64,000 nucleotides of DNA, taken from Nageia nagi. Its lineage: Eukaryota > Pinophyta. The position numbers were made by a program, and so were the translations under genes. Below are positions 1-10,575 of the stretch, piece after piece. The notes beneath the pieces were generated by a model. It saw nothing but the letters and a program-made list of their open reading frames with translations, did not search any database and was not told the DNA's origin. Where the stretch lies: assembly GCA_050084985.1 (NCBI GenBank), contig JBITNC010000001.1, positions 76,570,001 to 76,634,000 on the forward strand, in the 5' to 3' direction. The stretch's first letter is position 1. Each line of letters opens with the position of its first letter.

Positions 1-121
1 ATATGGAGCGCTGGCGCTCTTTTTCTTACATAAAAATGGATCCCCGTTTCCTCTACCATAATGTTGGTTAGCATGTCTACCCTAATGTTAGTTCTATTAG
101 TATTAGCATGATCACAGGTGC
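1..121 (-). other. Sequence downstream of gag at the left edge
   Basis: On the minus strand this follows the gag stop. I see no open frame and no protease motif in so short a stretch. It presumably leads into the gag-PR spacer of the element outside the window. Confidence 0.4.
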
Positions 122-2359
122 TCACCAAATGATATTTCCGAAGGGCAACTCACCCCCGCTAGTGCTAGCTTCATGTTGATTCTTACACCATGGTGCCCCA
201 ATGATAGTAGGGCTTTTTGTTTCATTTTCCTGTGCATACATTACTCCTATGTTATGTTTGGGCATGGGGTTTTTGTAGATTCCCAAGTTTTCATTATCTG
301 TATGCACAGGAGCTTTTCCTTTTATGTCAAGTTTTTCAAATGAGATTGCCTTTCTATCTACCAGATCTTGGATGATATCTCTAAGTTTTTTACACTCACA
401 TGTTTTATGACCATGAACTCTATGGTATAGGCAAAATCCTCCTGTAGTTTTTGTGGCTTGTTGGTTTACAGGTGGCAATTGAATTAGACCCTTCTTCACC
501 AATAATTGCAACAACTCATTATGATCTTCTGTGATTTTGGTGTATACTTGGGAGTCTGAGGTTTGATTGATTTTTGTTTATGTTTTTCTTGTGTGATTAT
601 GTTGATTGTTGAAGTTTCCCTTTCTTCTTTTCTAAGTTTCCACAAACCAATTTTCATCATGTGTTGCTCTTTTCGAATCATGGAATCAATCATTTCAGAG
701 AGGGGTTGGTCTATAGAGTTAAGGAATTCAAGCATCATCTCATCTCTAATGGAGTTTATCAACATGTGTTTTAGTTCTTTCTCATTCAAGTTTATGAATT
801 TTGCAATTTTCTTCCATTCGGCTACAAACTTGCTAAATGGTTGATTTTCTTTCTATTTTATTTTGGCAAGATCTATAATGAGTGGTTTTTTCTTTATGTT
901 ATATTGATATTGATCTATGAATTCATGTTTTAGTTTCTCATAACTCTTGATGCTTTGATTTTCAAGTCCATAGTAATAATCGGATGCTTCTTTCCCTAAG
1001 CTAAGTGAAAAAAGTCTAGCTAACATATCAGAATCATGTTGATGTCTATAAGCTGCTTCTTCAAAGATTGCAATATGCATTCTCGGATCACTCCTACCAT
1101 TATATTTATCAAAATCTATGTCTTTCCCTTTCCAAATTTTACTCCTTATTATTGAACAAAGAGGGTGACTTTCTTCTAGTTTTTCATTCTCCTTTGCTTC
1201 ATTTAAATGTATTAGCCTTTTCAATTGTTCAGCCATGTTTGCTAATTGTGCTCTCATTTTATCTGATTTTTCTTTTTCAATTTGTGAGTTTGGATTATCT
1301 TTAGGTTGCTTATTTATGAAATCCACATTTTCAGGTTCTTGTTCACTTTCATAATCAAGTATTCTAGGAGTGAATCTCCCTATTTGTTCTCTCCATTCAT
1401 GAATCAGTCGATTTTCTAGTTCTCTCATGATGACCTGTCTTACACTCACTTGAGCTTTCCGGTAAGATTTTGTATTTATTATTTTCTTTACCTCTATCTC
1501 TTTGATTTTCTTTTCTTTAACCGACCAAAAAGGGTAAGCATTAAGAAGTTTTTGTGCAACAGGGTCTGTTTCAAGTTCTTTTTCTGACTCACTATCAGAC
1601 TCATCATCAAACTCAATTATTTCATCATCTTCTTCTTCTAATGTTATTGGTTTACGATATGCGAATGCCAAAGATGATGAAGAGGGTTCACAAACATTTT
1701 GTTTAACTATCTCGGGGGTAAAAGAGTTTTGATTATGATGGAGCATACAAAAATTGATATGACTTTCCATGGTATACACGGGCCACGGGTGATCTATTTC
1801 CACAGGGTTTAGATCGCGAGCAGTCTTATTATGATTGATTATGATGCTTGAAACAAAGATTGGTTCACCAAGAAATGTTCTAAAGGGAAATCTGAGACCA
1901 TTCACAGTTAAAAATTCATAGATTTTATGCAATGAATAAACTATGGTAGGATCTTCAGAGAACTTGTAGAATGCCCCAGAATGCTCTATGAATTTTTGTA
2001 TCAATCTTAGTTTATTTTTCAGTGAGGTTCATATCATTAGATTTTACCAAGTGATAAGGGACCAACTGTGATTTATTTTCCAAAGATGGAACTATATTTT
2101 CTAATATTCCTCCTCCAAAGGTTTCATTATCCAAGCTATCATTATCCTCAGAATCACCATGATAGGGTTCCTCATCTGGCAGTTTATCTTTGATAATCCT
2201 AGGAGCACTTTCTCTATTTATTCTAGCACTTTTCCTAGTTGGCTCTATTCCTTTCCATGTTTTTCTTTTTCTTTTATTTTGTTCAGGCGATGATTGAACT
2301 AATGAAGGATAATCTGACAATTCATTTATATCTCTACCCATTGTTGAATCAGAAAGCAT
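122..2359 (-). pseudogene. gag: Ty3/gypsy gag (capsid/nucleocapsid) pseudogene
   Basis: Gag would form the particle that packages element RNA in the cytoplasm. The reading begins with an ATG at 2359, only about 20 bases after the primer site. The first 115 codons are charged and unrecognised (MLSDSTMGRDINELSD...). Codons in 853-2004 end in a gag core with LARLFSLSLGKEASDYYYGL. Codons in 496-789 continue the core, and 122-514 contains FCLYHRVHGHKTCECKKL, the Cys/His motif typical of plant Ty3 gag. Damage is light: a frame change near 2010, one in-frame TAG at 853-855 (reading continues in frame into 789), and a frame change near 530. Apart from these lesions the frame is open for about 740 codons. 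It is the same kind of protein as the gag at 47320-48480, but not a close copy. Confidence 0.8.
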
Positions 2360-2361
2360 GT

Positions 2362-2379
2362 TTCACGTCGGGTTCACCA
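2362..2379 (-). promoter_or_regulatory. Primer binding site of the left Ty3/gypsy element
   Basis: Directly inside the LTR start at 2382, the minus strand reads TGGTGAACCCGACGTGAA. TGG pairs with the universal CCA end of a tRNA, as expected for a minus-strand primer site. I could not assign the tRNA. A diverged version (TGGTGAACTAGAC) sits at the same place in the Tat element at 48595. Confidence 0.55.
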
Positions 2380-2959
2380 AATGTTTACAAATAAAAATTG
2401 AGCGTGTAAATAAATAAACAGAGAAATATCTACAAACTCAATATTATCTGTATACTAGCTACGAATAGTGATTTATTCTAGATATCAATAAACAACATAA
2501 CCAATTCAGCAGTGTACTTGTACCAACCAAGACTGTGATTCGTGTACTTACCTCACAGAACATACCTGACAACGAAAGATGTAGATATTGGCGATGTAGT
2601 GATGATAAGCTACCTTTTCCACAACATCGTGACCTACAAGGATGCGAAAAGAGGACCGCGGGCGGTCTGTTTCAGTAGTATTAGAGCACCGACAATGTTC
2701 TTCCGTTCACAAAGGAGCGCCGGTGGCCCTAGCTTGATAGCTTTGACCTCTCGATTAGGTCCAGATCTTCAGTATAGATATCTCAGATTGTAGTGTAATA
2801 TCAGAATTGATCACATATGTCAGGAGAGCTCGCGTAAGGAAGCACACAAACCACAACCTTGTAGGCGGTACCAAGAGATACCTTAAGGGGTAGCCACTTA
2901 CAAGACCATACGCGGGATCATGTGTATCCTTGTTGTTGTGGACTTACTATTAGATCCCT

Positions 2960-2971
2960 TATTTATATAGA
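2960..2971 (-). promoter_or_regulatory. Putative TATA box of the left LTR
   Basis: The minus strand reads CTATATAAATAAGG here, a good plant TATA element for LTR-driven transcription of the gag at 2359-122. Transcription would start roughly 30 bases to the left. Confidence 0.45.
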
Positions 2972-3055
2972 TAATAGATAATACCACCCATAGGTCAGCG
3001 TGCATCCATATAAATAAGGTTAATTCACAAGATTTAATATAAACACATCAATAAA

Positions 3056-3160
3056 CAAGATAATTCATGCAATACTCAAGATAAACCATACAATATTCAA
3101 GATAACCCATGCAATATTCAAGATAAACCATGCAATATTCAAGGTAAACCATACAATATT
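3056..3160 (-). repeat. Five tandem 21 bp repeats in putative U3
   Basis: Units start at 3056, 3077, 3098, 3119 and 3140, each of the form CAAGATAAACCATGCAATATT with zero to four changes. They lie about 90-190 bases upstream of the TATA box on the minus strand, where LTR enhancers often sit. The exact 21 bp spacing would put every copy on the same face of the helix (two turns). Confidence 0.8.
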
Positions 3161-5463
3161 CATATTCAAGCCAAACATTGATATTATCACTTTAATCCAT
3201 TCAAGACATATAGTTAGGCCAAGCATATTTCATTAATTTATTGATTTAAAAACATAAATTCATTTTTATGTGTTAACAAGTAGGTAGCTAGGATGATGTT
3301 CAAATAGTAGTGACATCAATGAAAGATAGAGGATATAAGAAGACACTTGTATGTAATTGGATTGAATTTGACTAAAATAACCATTCAAATGGTATCTCCA
3401 AAACATAGGATGTATTGAAATTTTAGATAGATATCATAATAATATAATGCAAAAACTCAACACAACAATAAATAACTTAAGAGAGAATTTGTCCCTTTGT
3501 AGCTATTGATACAAGATGATATGAGATGATGTCATCAAATTCATTCAACTAAAAAAACTATAATCAACATCTTGTGAAATTCTAATAAAATCTTTTGTAA
3601 TTAGCATAAAAAGCTTGTGAAAAATGTAATTCCTCCAAAATACCTCAGGATCCTATCTTGTATTAACTATCCCTCAAGCTACTCATACTTATTGAAAAGC
3701 TAATTACTATAAACTCCATGTCCTAGATATAAAGCCAATATATAAAACCTTACTTCTCTTCAAGTATAAAATATTAGAAGACATGCTATAGAGTTTGACA
3801 TGCTGTAGTCAAGGAAAACACTTGAATCCATAGAGCAAACCATTAGTAGTCCCATTTGACATGATTTTTAGTATTTTTCAAAGAAATACCTCTCACAAAT
3901 CTAGCATAACAAATACTATTAATACAAATCAAAATTCTATAAACAAATGGACGATATTTAGCTCTCATTATTCTTTAAATATTTTTACAAATTAATCCAT
4001 TACAAGTAGAACTTCAAATACTTCAACAAATATACTTAAATGACAAAAAAATGATCAAATCAGTCAAAATTGAAAAAGATGGAAAGAGAACTGATTTTTC
4101 AAAAATAGAATAAATATTCACAACTACACTAGAAGATAATTCTTTATAAATAGAAATATTAAAATAAGTATTGCAAAAATAAGCATGGTAAAAATATATA
4201 ACCCATACATATTCAAGCAAACAATACATTCAAAAGAAATATTTCCAAATCATTGTGGTTCTTTTTCAAGGAAAAATTACTATATTTTTAGTGGTGCTAG
4301 CCAAATACAACTCTAAATGTATGCTACTATGCATAAGGAATTCTCTTCAAAAATACAAAATATCAATGACATTTCAACATGTAAGAAACACAAGTCGATG
4401 GTGTTTTTCCTAAAACATCAATGATGAATTAAGTGCAAGAATTAACCAATGGACTTTTTATATAAAGGAAAACCAAACCTTATTAATTCTAGAATAGAAG
4501 AATTAGGAAGCAAAAAAATAGTTACAAAAATTATAAATATATGCTCAATTGAATAATTCTTCATCTCTTTGAATTAGAACTTCAATGGTAAGCCTCTACC
4601 TTAAATAAGAAAAATAAATTCTTCAATAACATAGCTCTACTAAACTTAGAATTTGAATTAGAGGATAAATCTAGTTTCACACTTTTCATTTGTAGGTCAA
4701 AAAAGAAAATAGGAAAGAACAATTATTTAAAAGAAAAATTGATTCCATGCTCCATGAGGGAAATTAAATTGATAAAAAAACTAAACATTTCTTATTTTAT
4801 TTAATCAAACTCATTTTAAAATTCCAGAAGAAAATTAACTCAAACCATTTTAAGAAAAAACTTATGCATCTAAAATAATTAGAGTTTCAATCTTTCATAA
4901 ATATTTATATAATTTCAACAAAGCAAAGTTGATGTTCAATGTAAAATAAAATCCTATTAAGGTATTCCCCATAGTACAAAAAAATATGAAAATAAAACCC
5001 TATATACAAAGAGATAAATGGTTAGACATAATCATTGACCTATCCTCCAACATTTAGTATTCGATAAAATATTTCCCACCAACATTTGGTATCATTTGAA
5101 TGATATTAAAAAATAAAATTATAAATATTTAGGAATCCATAAAAATCATCTAACCTCTAGTTTATTTTCCAATGTCAAAGAAAAGTCCAGGTCCCTTCAC
5201 CATGATTGCTTTCCTAGAAAATGCTAAAAAAAATTGCATTGAACATATCTTCTCACATATTAAACCCTAAATGAGAGATTTTTCAAGTGTCTTCAAAATC
5301 CAAAATAGAAATGAATCAAATCAAATAATTATTTACCTTTATAATGTTAAGCAATGGCATGAGTAAAGAATTGCAATAGTGCTTAAACCCTTTAAACCCT
5401 ATTCACAAAATGAAGTGGTGGAATCTGTGAGATTTCATTTCTTAAAATCTAAACTGTATGAAA
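3161..5463. other. AT-rich stretch without recognisable gene
   Basis: About 2.3 kb of AT-rich sequence with no domain-bearing frame on either strand. The two longest open frames (68 and 72 codons, 4023-4229 and 5379-5597) have low-complexity composition and no recognisable motif. It may contain the outer end of the left LTR and older decayed elements. Confidence 0.5.
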
Positions 5464-5964
5464 TGAGAGAATTGAACTATAACATAAACAACTCTAAACT
5501 CCCAAGATATATTGAAATCTCACAACATAGATATAAAAAAAACTCACAAAGAAATCTTATAAAGATAACACAAGATATAAGTGGTTCCTCCAACTAGGAG
5601 TACATCTATAAGTAGATCTCACTTCATTCACAAACATGAATCTCTTACAATTCTCTTAACTCATCTTCTAAAAACTATCATATAACATAACATTACTCCA
5701 AAAATTGATGTGTGATCACAAAGAGACAGCCTTCTATTTATTGGAAAAAGTCCCTCTTTGGATCACCCTTTTATCTAATGTACAAAAGCATGACATGCAC
5801 ATCCTTTTATCCAAGGGGCATGCTCATAACATGGAGTGTAGGATAAGTTACATTATCATATTCACTTAAATACTTAAGGTATGAAATTATACCCTAAAAT
5901 ATTAGTGAAATTACATAGAATATTATTATAAAACCTTTACAATAATGCATTATACATTCCAACA
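5464..5964 (-). repeat. 3' LTR of the copia element
   Basis: Plus strand starts TGAGAGAATTGAAC and ends CATTCCAACA, giving TG...CA ends. It aligns along its whole length with 13226-13725, with frequent substitutions, so the insertion is not recent. The TATA box region (5735-5743) reads AATAAATAG on the minus strand here and is better preserved in the partner. Confidence 0.93.
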
Positions 5965-5974
5965 CTCTCCCTTA
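5965..5974 (-). promoter_or_regulatory. Polypurine tract of the copia element
   Basis: The minus strand reads TAAGGGAGAG directly before the LTR start TGTTGGAATG. This is the expected primer for plus-strand DNA synthesis and confirms orientation. Confidence 0.8.
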
Positions 5975-6639
5975 ATGCAATATTGGGATAGAGCAAATAA
6001 AAGAGAAGGAAGAGAGAAAGTAAGAGAGTTCTCCTCCAAGTAGATACAACAAATATGAGAACTTCTTACATATTTTTGAAGTAAGAAAGATCTAGTTTGA
6101 GATTCACTACTTTGCAAAATATAATCATTAACCATAATTAGTTTCAATGTACATGAAGTAGTCATCCAATTAGAAGTCATGAATGAGTCTCTAAGAGCCT
6201 GCATACCTGAAGTAAGTAACCTATAATCTCAAAGAAACCTACAAGTCATAAGCAACTCAAATAATAATATTAGCTAGATGCAACATATTCATATCAACAA
6301 GGATTGATTAATTACTCAAATGCCATCATGAACTTATCAATGGTACACTATAAGTCATGACGAAGATACCAAGCCAAAAACTCATAGTCACCTACTATAT
6401 ATAAAATATGTGTTGATTATCATTACAAAATAGAGCATGCACATACGAGTTCCTCACATATGGATAACTTAATAGTGCCAAAAGATACATAAGAGTTCCT
6501 CACATATGGATAATTGAATAGTGCTAGATTGGCCAATTTTTTTGCTTTAAAAATTTGTACAAATTTCTCAATGAAGTTAACATGAATGTGTATAACAAAA
6601 TCAACACTATACAACATAAAATCCTCCTAGGGGTGAAGT

Positions 6640-7300
6640 TTTCATCATAAACATGAATCCAAACTCCACTAACCCTTAAGGGTAACTTTACCAACCTAAT
6701 AGCATCCTTAAGCTTAAAAAATTGAGTTTTCAAGGGTGGGTTGGTGAACAAATCAACGAAGTTCAAGATGGATGGAAAATACTCCACATGTATGATGCCA
6801 TCAAGAATTTGCTCCTTGATAAAATGGGTATGGATTTCCAAAAATTTTATTCTTTGATTGAAAATAGAATTCTTAGCCAAAGAAATAGCCAAATAATTAT
6901 CTCAAGAAATCAAAAATGAGCCACCTTCATCATACCTAATTTTTTTTAGAAGATGCCTTAGCCAAATGGCTTTCTAAGCTATAACAAACATGGCATGGTA
7001 TTCAGCTTCTATGGTGTAAAGAGAAATAGTAGGCTACTTTTTGGAAACCTAAGAAATAACACCTAAACCAATGCTAAACACATATGTAGAGGTTGATTTG
7101 CTATCATCTCTACTCCCTTATAGTGAGATTTTGAGAATCTAGAGAAAATAAATGAGGGCAACTTAGAATACTTGAGTGTAAGATCCTTACTCCCTACAAC
7201 ATACCTCAAAATTTTGATAACAACATTGAGGTGCTCAACATAAGGTTTTTGCATGAATCATGCCATTAGATTCACTGCAAAGGTAATATCTAGGTTGGAT
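6640..7300 (-). pseudogene. pol: Copia pol: RT C-terminus and RNase H (pseudogene)
   Basis: RNase H would degrade the RNA strand of the RNA/DNA hybrid. Reading leftward on the minus strand I see KPYVEHLNVVIKILRYV (the 'kinase-like' conserved end of copia RT, 7063-7254), then PTISLYTIEAEYHAM with the catalytic Glu (about 7000-7035), AIWLRHLL, and VDLFTNPPLK in place of the usual VADIFTK (about 6740). Upstream of the EAEY motif the frame is VSKK-stop-PTIS, where a Gln codon has become TAG. Several further stops and frame changes occur. The order and spacing match copia RNase H at the end of pol. Confidence 0.85.
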
Positions 7301-7539
7301 ACAGTCAAATATAAAAAACTACTAATTAATTATTTGTAAGCTATAGCATTAGCTAACTAAGAGTTGAAGCTCAGAGAAATAGTGATTCTAGGAGAAACTA
7401 AGATTGCAACATATCTACACTCCATTCTAAACTTTTGCAAGATGTTTGATATATACTTAGATTGACTGAGATAGTAATGCAAGAGACCAAGATCAATCAT
7501 TTTAAATATTTTTTCAAGTTTTTACATGCACTCTTGAAT

Positions 7540-8165
7540 GATTTATTCATTGTTCTCAGTTATCAGAAGATCATCCGCATAAAGGAAAATCAAGACCATG
7601 TCTTTTCCATGATTGAGCACATAAATATCAAAGTTAAAAAAATACTTAGAGAAATCAATGTCTACAAAATATGCTAAAATCTTCCTGTACTAGGCTTTAG
7701 GTGCTTATTTAAGTTCATATAATGACTTCTTTAGCTTACACATAAAGGACTCTTTACCTTCCACAATGAACCCTTCTAGTTGATTCATAAAGATTTCCAC
7801 ATCTAAGTCACCATTGAGAAATGCACACTTGATGTCAAGTTGAAAATCTTTCCATCCTTGAGCTACATAAAGAGCTAAGATAATTCTCAAAGTAGGCATC
7901 TTTTTCATAGGAGCAAAGGTTTTCTCATAATCTACATTGTATTTCTAAGCAAAATCTTTGGCTGCTAACCTTGCCTTGTATTTCTCAATATCTTCAACTA
8001 AATTGAAATTTACCTTGTAGATCCACTTATTGCCAATCACATTCTTCTCATTGGGATAAAGAACCAAGTTCCAAGTTTTATTTTTCATAAGCTCCTCATA
8101 CTTCACTCTCATGGCTTCCATCCAGCACTCATGCTTAGAAGTTTATGTGAAGGTTGAGGGCTAAT
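7540..8165 (-). pseudogene. pol: Copia pol: reverse transcriptase (pseudogene)
   Basis: The reverse transcriptase would copy element RNA into DNA in the cytoplasmic particle. The minus strand gives KTWNLV at the N-terminus (about 8060), NKWIYKVNF, ARLAAKDF, then 7705-7908 with FQLDIKCAFLNGDL (first catalytic Asp kept) and CKLKKSLYELK, and YADDLL at 7564-7581 (catalytic Asp pair kept). Stops and one or more frame changes interrupt the reading between these motifs. It is the standard RVT_2 type of plant copia elements, so the family call is secure although the gene is dead. Confidence 0.9.
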
Positions 8166-8269
8166 GCTTATTATCAATCTTGGCAAATAATGATTTGTTC
8201 AAGGTCATGGTCCTTGTTACCCTTTGAGTTGGAGAGTTTTGTTCTTGAGGTGACTTGTCTTGATCAATA

Positions 8270-9230
8270 TCTAACTAGCTAGGTGTAATTGAAAAGTTCT
8301 TTGGATCATCAACATCCTCATTAGAAGTAGATTCTTCTGAAAGTTCATCAAACTTTACATCCCTTGAAACAAACATAGCTTTGTAGGATGGGGAGTAGAG
8401 CCTATAACCTCTATGCTGACTATCATAACCCATAAAGATGCATTTTTTAACTCTTTTGTTCAACTTCTTCCTTTTTTAAGAAATAATGTAGGAGAATGCT
8501 TCATAACTAAACACCCTAAAGTGTGAAATATTGGGTTTTCTTTCTGACCATGCCTCAAAAGGAGTTTTACCTTAAATAACTTTTATGGGACACCTATTCA
8601 AGGTGTAAATAATAGTGCTCATAACTTAATCCCAAAAGAAACTTACAAGATTATCCATCATGCATCTAACCATCTCCATAATTATCCTATTTTTCCTTTT
8701 GGTAACACCGTTCTACTAAGGAGTGTAAGGAATTATAAACTACCTCTTGATTCTATACTTAGCATAATAGTTATTGAAGTCATTACCATTATATTCTCCC
8801 ACATTATCTGATCTCAACATCTTGATTTTAAGGTTATTTTAATTCTCAACAAAGGTCTTAAAAACTTAAAAACTCTTAAAAGTTCGATCCTTGTGCTCAA
8901 GTAGATATGCAAAGGTCATCCTACTAAAGTCATCAATGAATGTCAATATGTAAGATGCTCCTTTAAGTGATTTAGTCTGAAATAGACCCATCAAATCTAA
9001 ATGCACAAGTTGATGAGGTTGAGATGATTTTGTTACCTTATCTTTTTCAAATTATTTTCTATACATCTTACCAAGAATGCATTTCTTGCATAGACCAATC
9101 GAAGGAGAAATTGAAGGAAAACCTTCCACAAGTTATTAGTCTTTAATGAATTGAATACTCTTATGGTTAAGGTGCCTTAAATGTTGGTGTCAAAGATTGC
9201 CTCTAGAACACACACTTATAGCAAGACATA
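8270..9230 (-). pseudogene. pol: Copia pol: integrase (pseudogene)
   Basis: Integrase would insert the DNA copy in the nucleus. On the minus strand the zinc-binding pre-integrase region reads LWHQHLRHLNHKSI (about 9180) and CKKCILGK (about 9090). The core has HLDLMG (first Asp) and LRSDNVGEY (second Asp). At the third catalytic site I read NGVTKRKNR where copia elements normally have a Glu (VAERKNR type), a GAA to AAA change, so the active site is lost. The C-terminal part (8275-8463) has CIFMGYDSQHRGYRLY and FVSRDVKFDE. Five or more stops are visible. Confidence 0.9.
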
Positions 9231-9590
9231 TCTTTGATGGAACTTGATCTATAATATAGAGATCATCTTTCACTGATCCTTTAACCTATGTGGAAATTCC
9301 TTCCTTAATGAACTAGGATTGAGAGTTGAACTCAAAAAAGTACCTTTTTTAGCAACTTGGATAATGGATAAAAGATTCATCCTAATCTTAGGAACATAGA
9401 GCACATTATCAAGAACCTTTTCATGAATCAACACACTCCCAATTCCTTGGAATTCAAGGGTAAAGTTATTACCTATCATAATATAATCTTTTATGTACTT
9501 GTAAAAGTTTTCAAACTTATCCTTTTCGAAGCATTGGTGATTAGTACAATCAGAGTCAACAATCTAATAAGATGAAAAAATGTGACACAT
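9231..9590 (-). pseudogene. pol: Copia pol: aspartic protease (pseudogene)
   Basis: The protease would cut the polyprotein. The active-site stretch near 9550 reads stop-IVDSDCTNHQC, where the consensus is W-IVDSGCTNH: Trp has become TAG and Gly has become Asp, while the catalytic Asp remains. Downstream, 9270-9479 gives MIGNNFTLEFQGIGSV and VLDNVLYVPKIRMNLLSI, the characteristic copia protease end that leads to the pre-integrase domain. Confidence 0.88.
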
Positions 9591-10575
9591 GGAGTAGAGC
9601 ACTGCAGCAAAACTAGCTTGAATATTCTTCATTCCTTTGAAGTTCTTTACATTTCCATTACCTTTGTTCTTTTCCATATTTTTATTTTTGTAATAATCAA
9701 CTTTTTTATCACCTTGGATGCCATAATAGTTACAATTATCATCAAACATTTCCTTAGGATATGGATTGTTTGCTTTGCCTTTTCCATCTCTTTCCTTGAA
9801 GTGGTTGTTGTTTTCATTATTCCTATTGCTGTTATTGTTGTTCCTATTCTTATTGATGTTGCCATTGCCTTTTTTCTCAAACATTTTGGAGAAATAAGGA
9901 TAATATTTTTTTTAATGGTTGAACTTCTTCTTGAAAAGAGTTTTGGTTGCTCTAAGAGTAATGTTATTATCCTTAGGAGAAGAAATCAACACGTTTTTGT
10001 TAAAGGTTTCCTTATGCTTCAAAAGGAGCTTAGAAAGGTTATTAAGGGAGAAAATGTCTTCTTCATAATCAAGCCTTGTTTCTACAACCATCACAAAGTT
10101 ACCAAACTTTGAAAAAAGGCTTTGAAGAATGATGAAGATCATGTACTCATCATTGATCCAATTGCACCCACAAGCAACAAGTTAGGTCCTTTTATCAATA
10201 ATTTTATTCAAGTAGATAGCCATATTTTCATCTTTTCTTTGATAAGATTGTAGCACCTTTTGGAGAATGGTAAACCTTCTTGAAAACATTGAACCAAGGT
10301 AGATTTGCTTAAGATTATCCCAAGCTTCCTTTGTCAAGGTTGAAGAGAAAATCATTAGGAGCACATCATCTAAAATTGCATGAAAGATCATGGAGGTTGC
10401 CAACTCATTCTTTGTGTTGTAAGCCTCTAGTGGTTTCTCATCTATAGGAGGTACAAAATTCTCATTCACTATTTGCCATAGCTTCTTTACTTGCAATTCA
10501 TATCTCATCCGAGCTTCCCAAATACCAAAGTTGGAACCATTAAGAATGTGTTTGGATAAAAATGATTCTTTCCTT
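9591..10575 (-). pseudogene. gag: Copia gag polyprotein N-terminus (pseudogene)
   Basis: Gag forms the copia particle. The start region at about 10570 reads LNGSNFGIWEARMRYEL, matching the conserved N-terminus of copia gag (…NYxxWxxxM…). 10182-10508 continues with KEAWDNLKQIYLGS and YLNKI (UBN2/gag-polypeptide type). The zinc knuckle near 9740 should be CX2CX4HX4C but reads CNYYGIQGDKKVDYY: two Cys are Tyr and the His is Asp, so RNA binding would be lost. An Asn-rich linker (9800-9870) precedes the knuckle. The initiator Met was not pinned down. Confidence 0.88.

Larger units (their letters stand above)
1..3160 (-). mobile_element. Ty3/gypsy LTR retrotransposon, 5' part (truncated by window edge)
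   Basis: The minus strand carries, in order, an LTR with a TATA box, a primer-binding-site-like sequence, and a gag reading frame that ends near position 122; the rest of pol would lie left of base 1. The gag contains a retrotransposon gag core followed by the C-terminal motif CxxHxxxGHxTxxC, a combination usual in plant Ty3/gypsy elements of the Tat type. The lineage call rests only on gag, so Tat is likely rather than shown. The right end, in the LTR, is not fixed: I could not find the second terminus, and 3160 is the end of a repeat block that I take to lie in U3. Confidence 0.75.
2382..3160 (-). repeat. 5' LTR of the left Ty3/gypsy element (outer end uncertain)
   Basis: On the plus strand the LTR begins TGTTTACAAAT right after the primer site. 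It includes a minus-strand TATA box at 2960-2971 and, upstream of that, five 21 bp repeats at 3056-3160 that I assign to U3. The partner LTR is outside the window, so the outer end cannot be set by comparison. The GC-rich stretch 2530-2900 (R/U5) holds a short plus-strand open frame that I regard as spurious. Confidence 0.5.

Noticed and set aside
121-132. CTCACCAAATGA, resembling the primer-site/LTR junction CACCAAATG seen at 2375 and 48590
   Set aside because: It lies at the 3' end of the gag frame with no LTR-like sequence following, so the match is probably chance.
2542-2793. 83-codon plus-strand open frame in a GC-richer stretch
   Set aside because: It lies inside the left LTR (R-U5) on the strand opposite to the element and has no motif.
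3056-3160. Regular short repeats that could suggest a CRISPR array
   Set aside because: Units are contiguous with no unique spacers, and the context is a plant LTR.
9582-10112. 176-codon plus-strand open frame
   Set aside because: It is the antisense shadow of the copia gag, including its Asn-rich linker and zinc knuckle.
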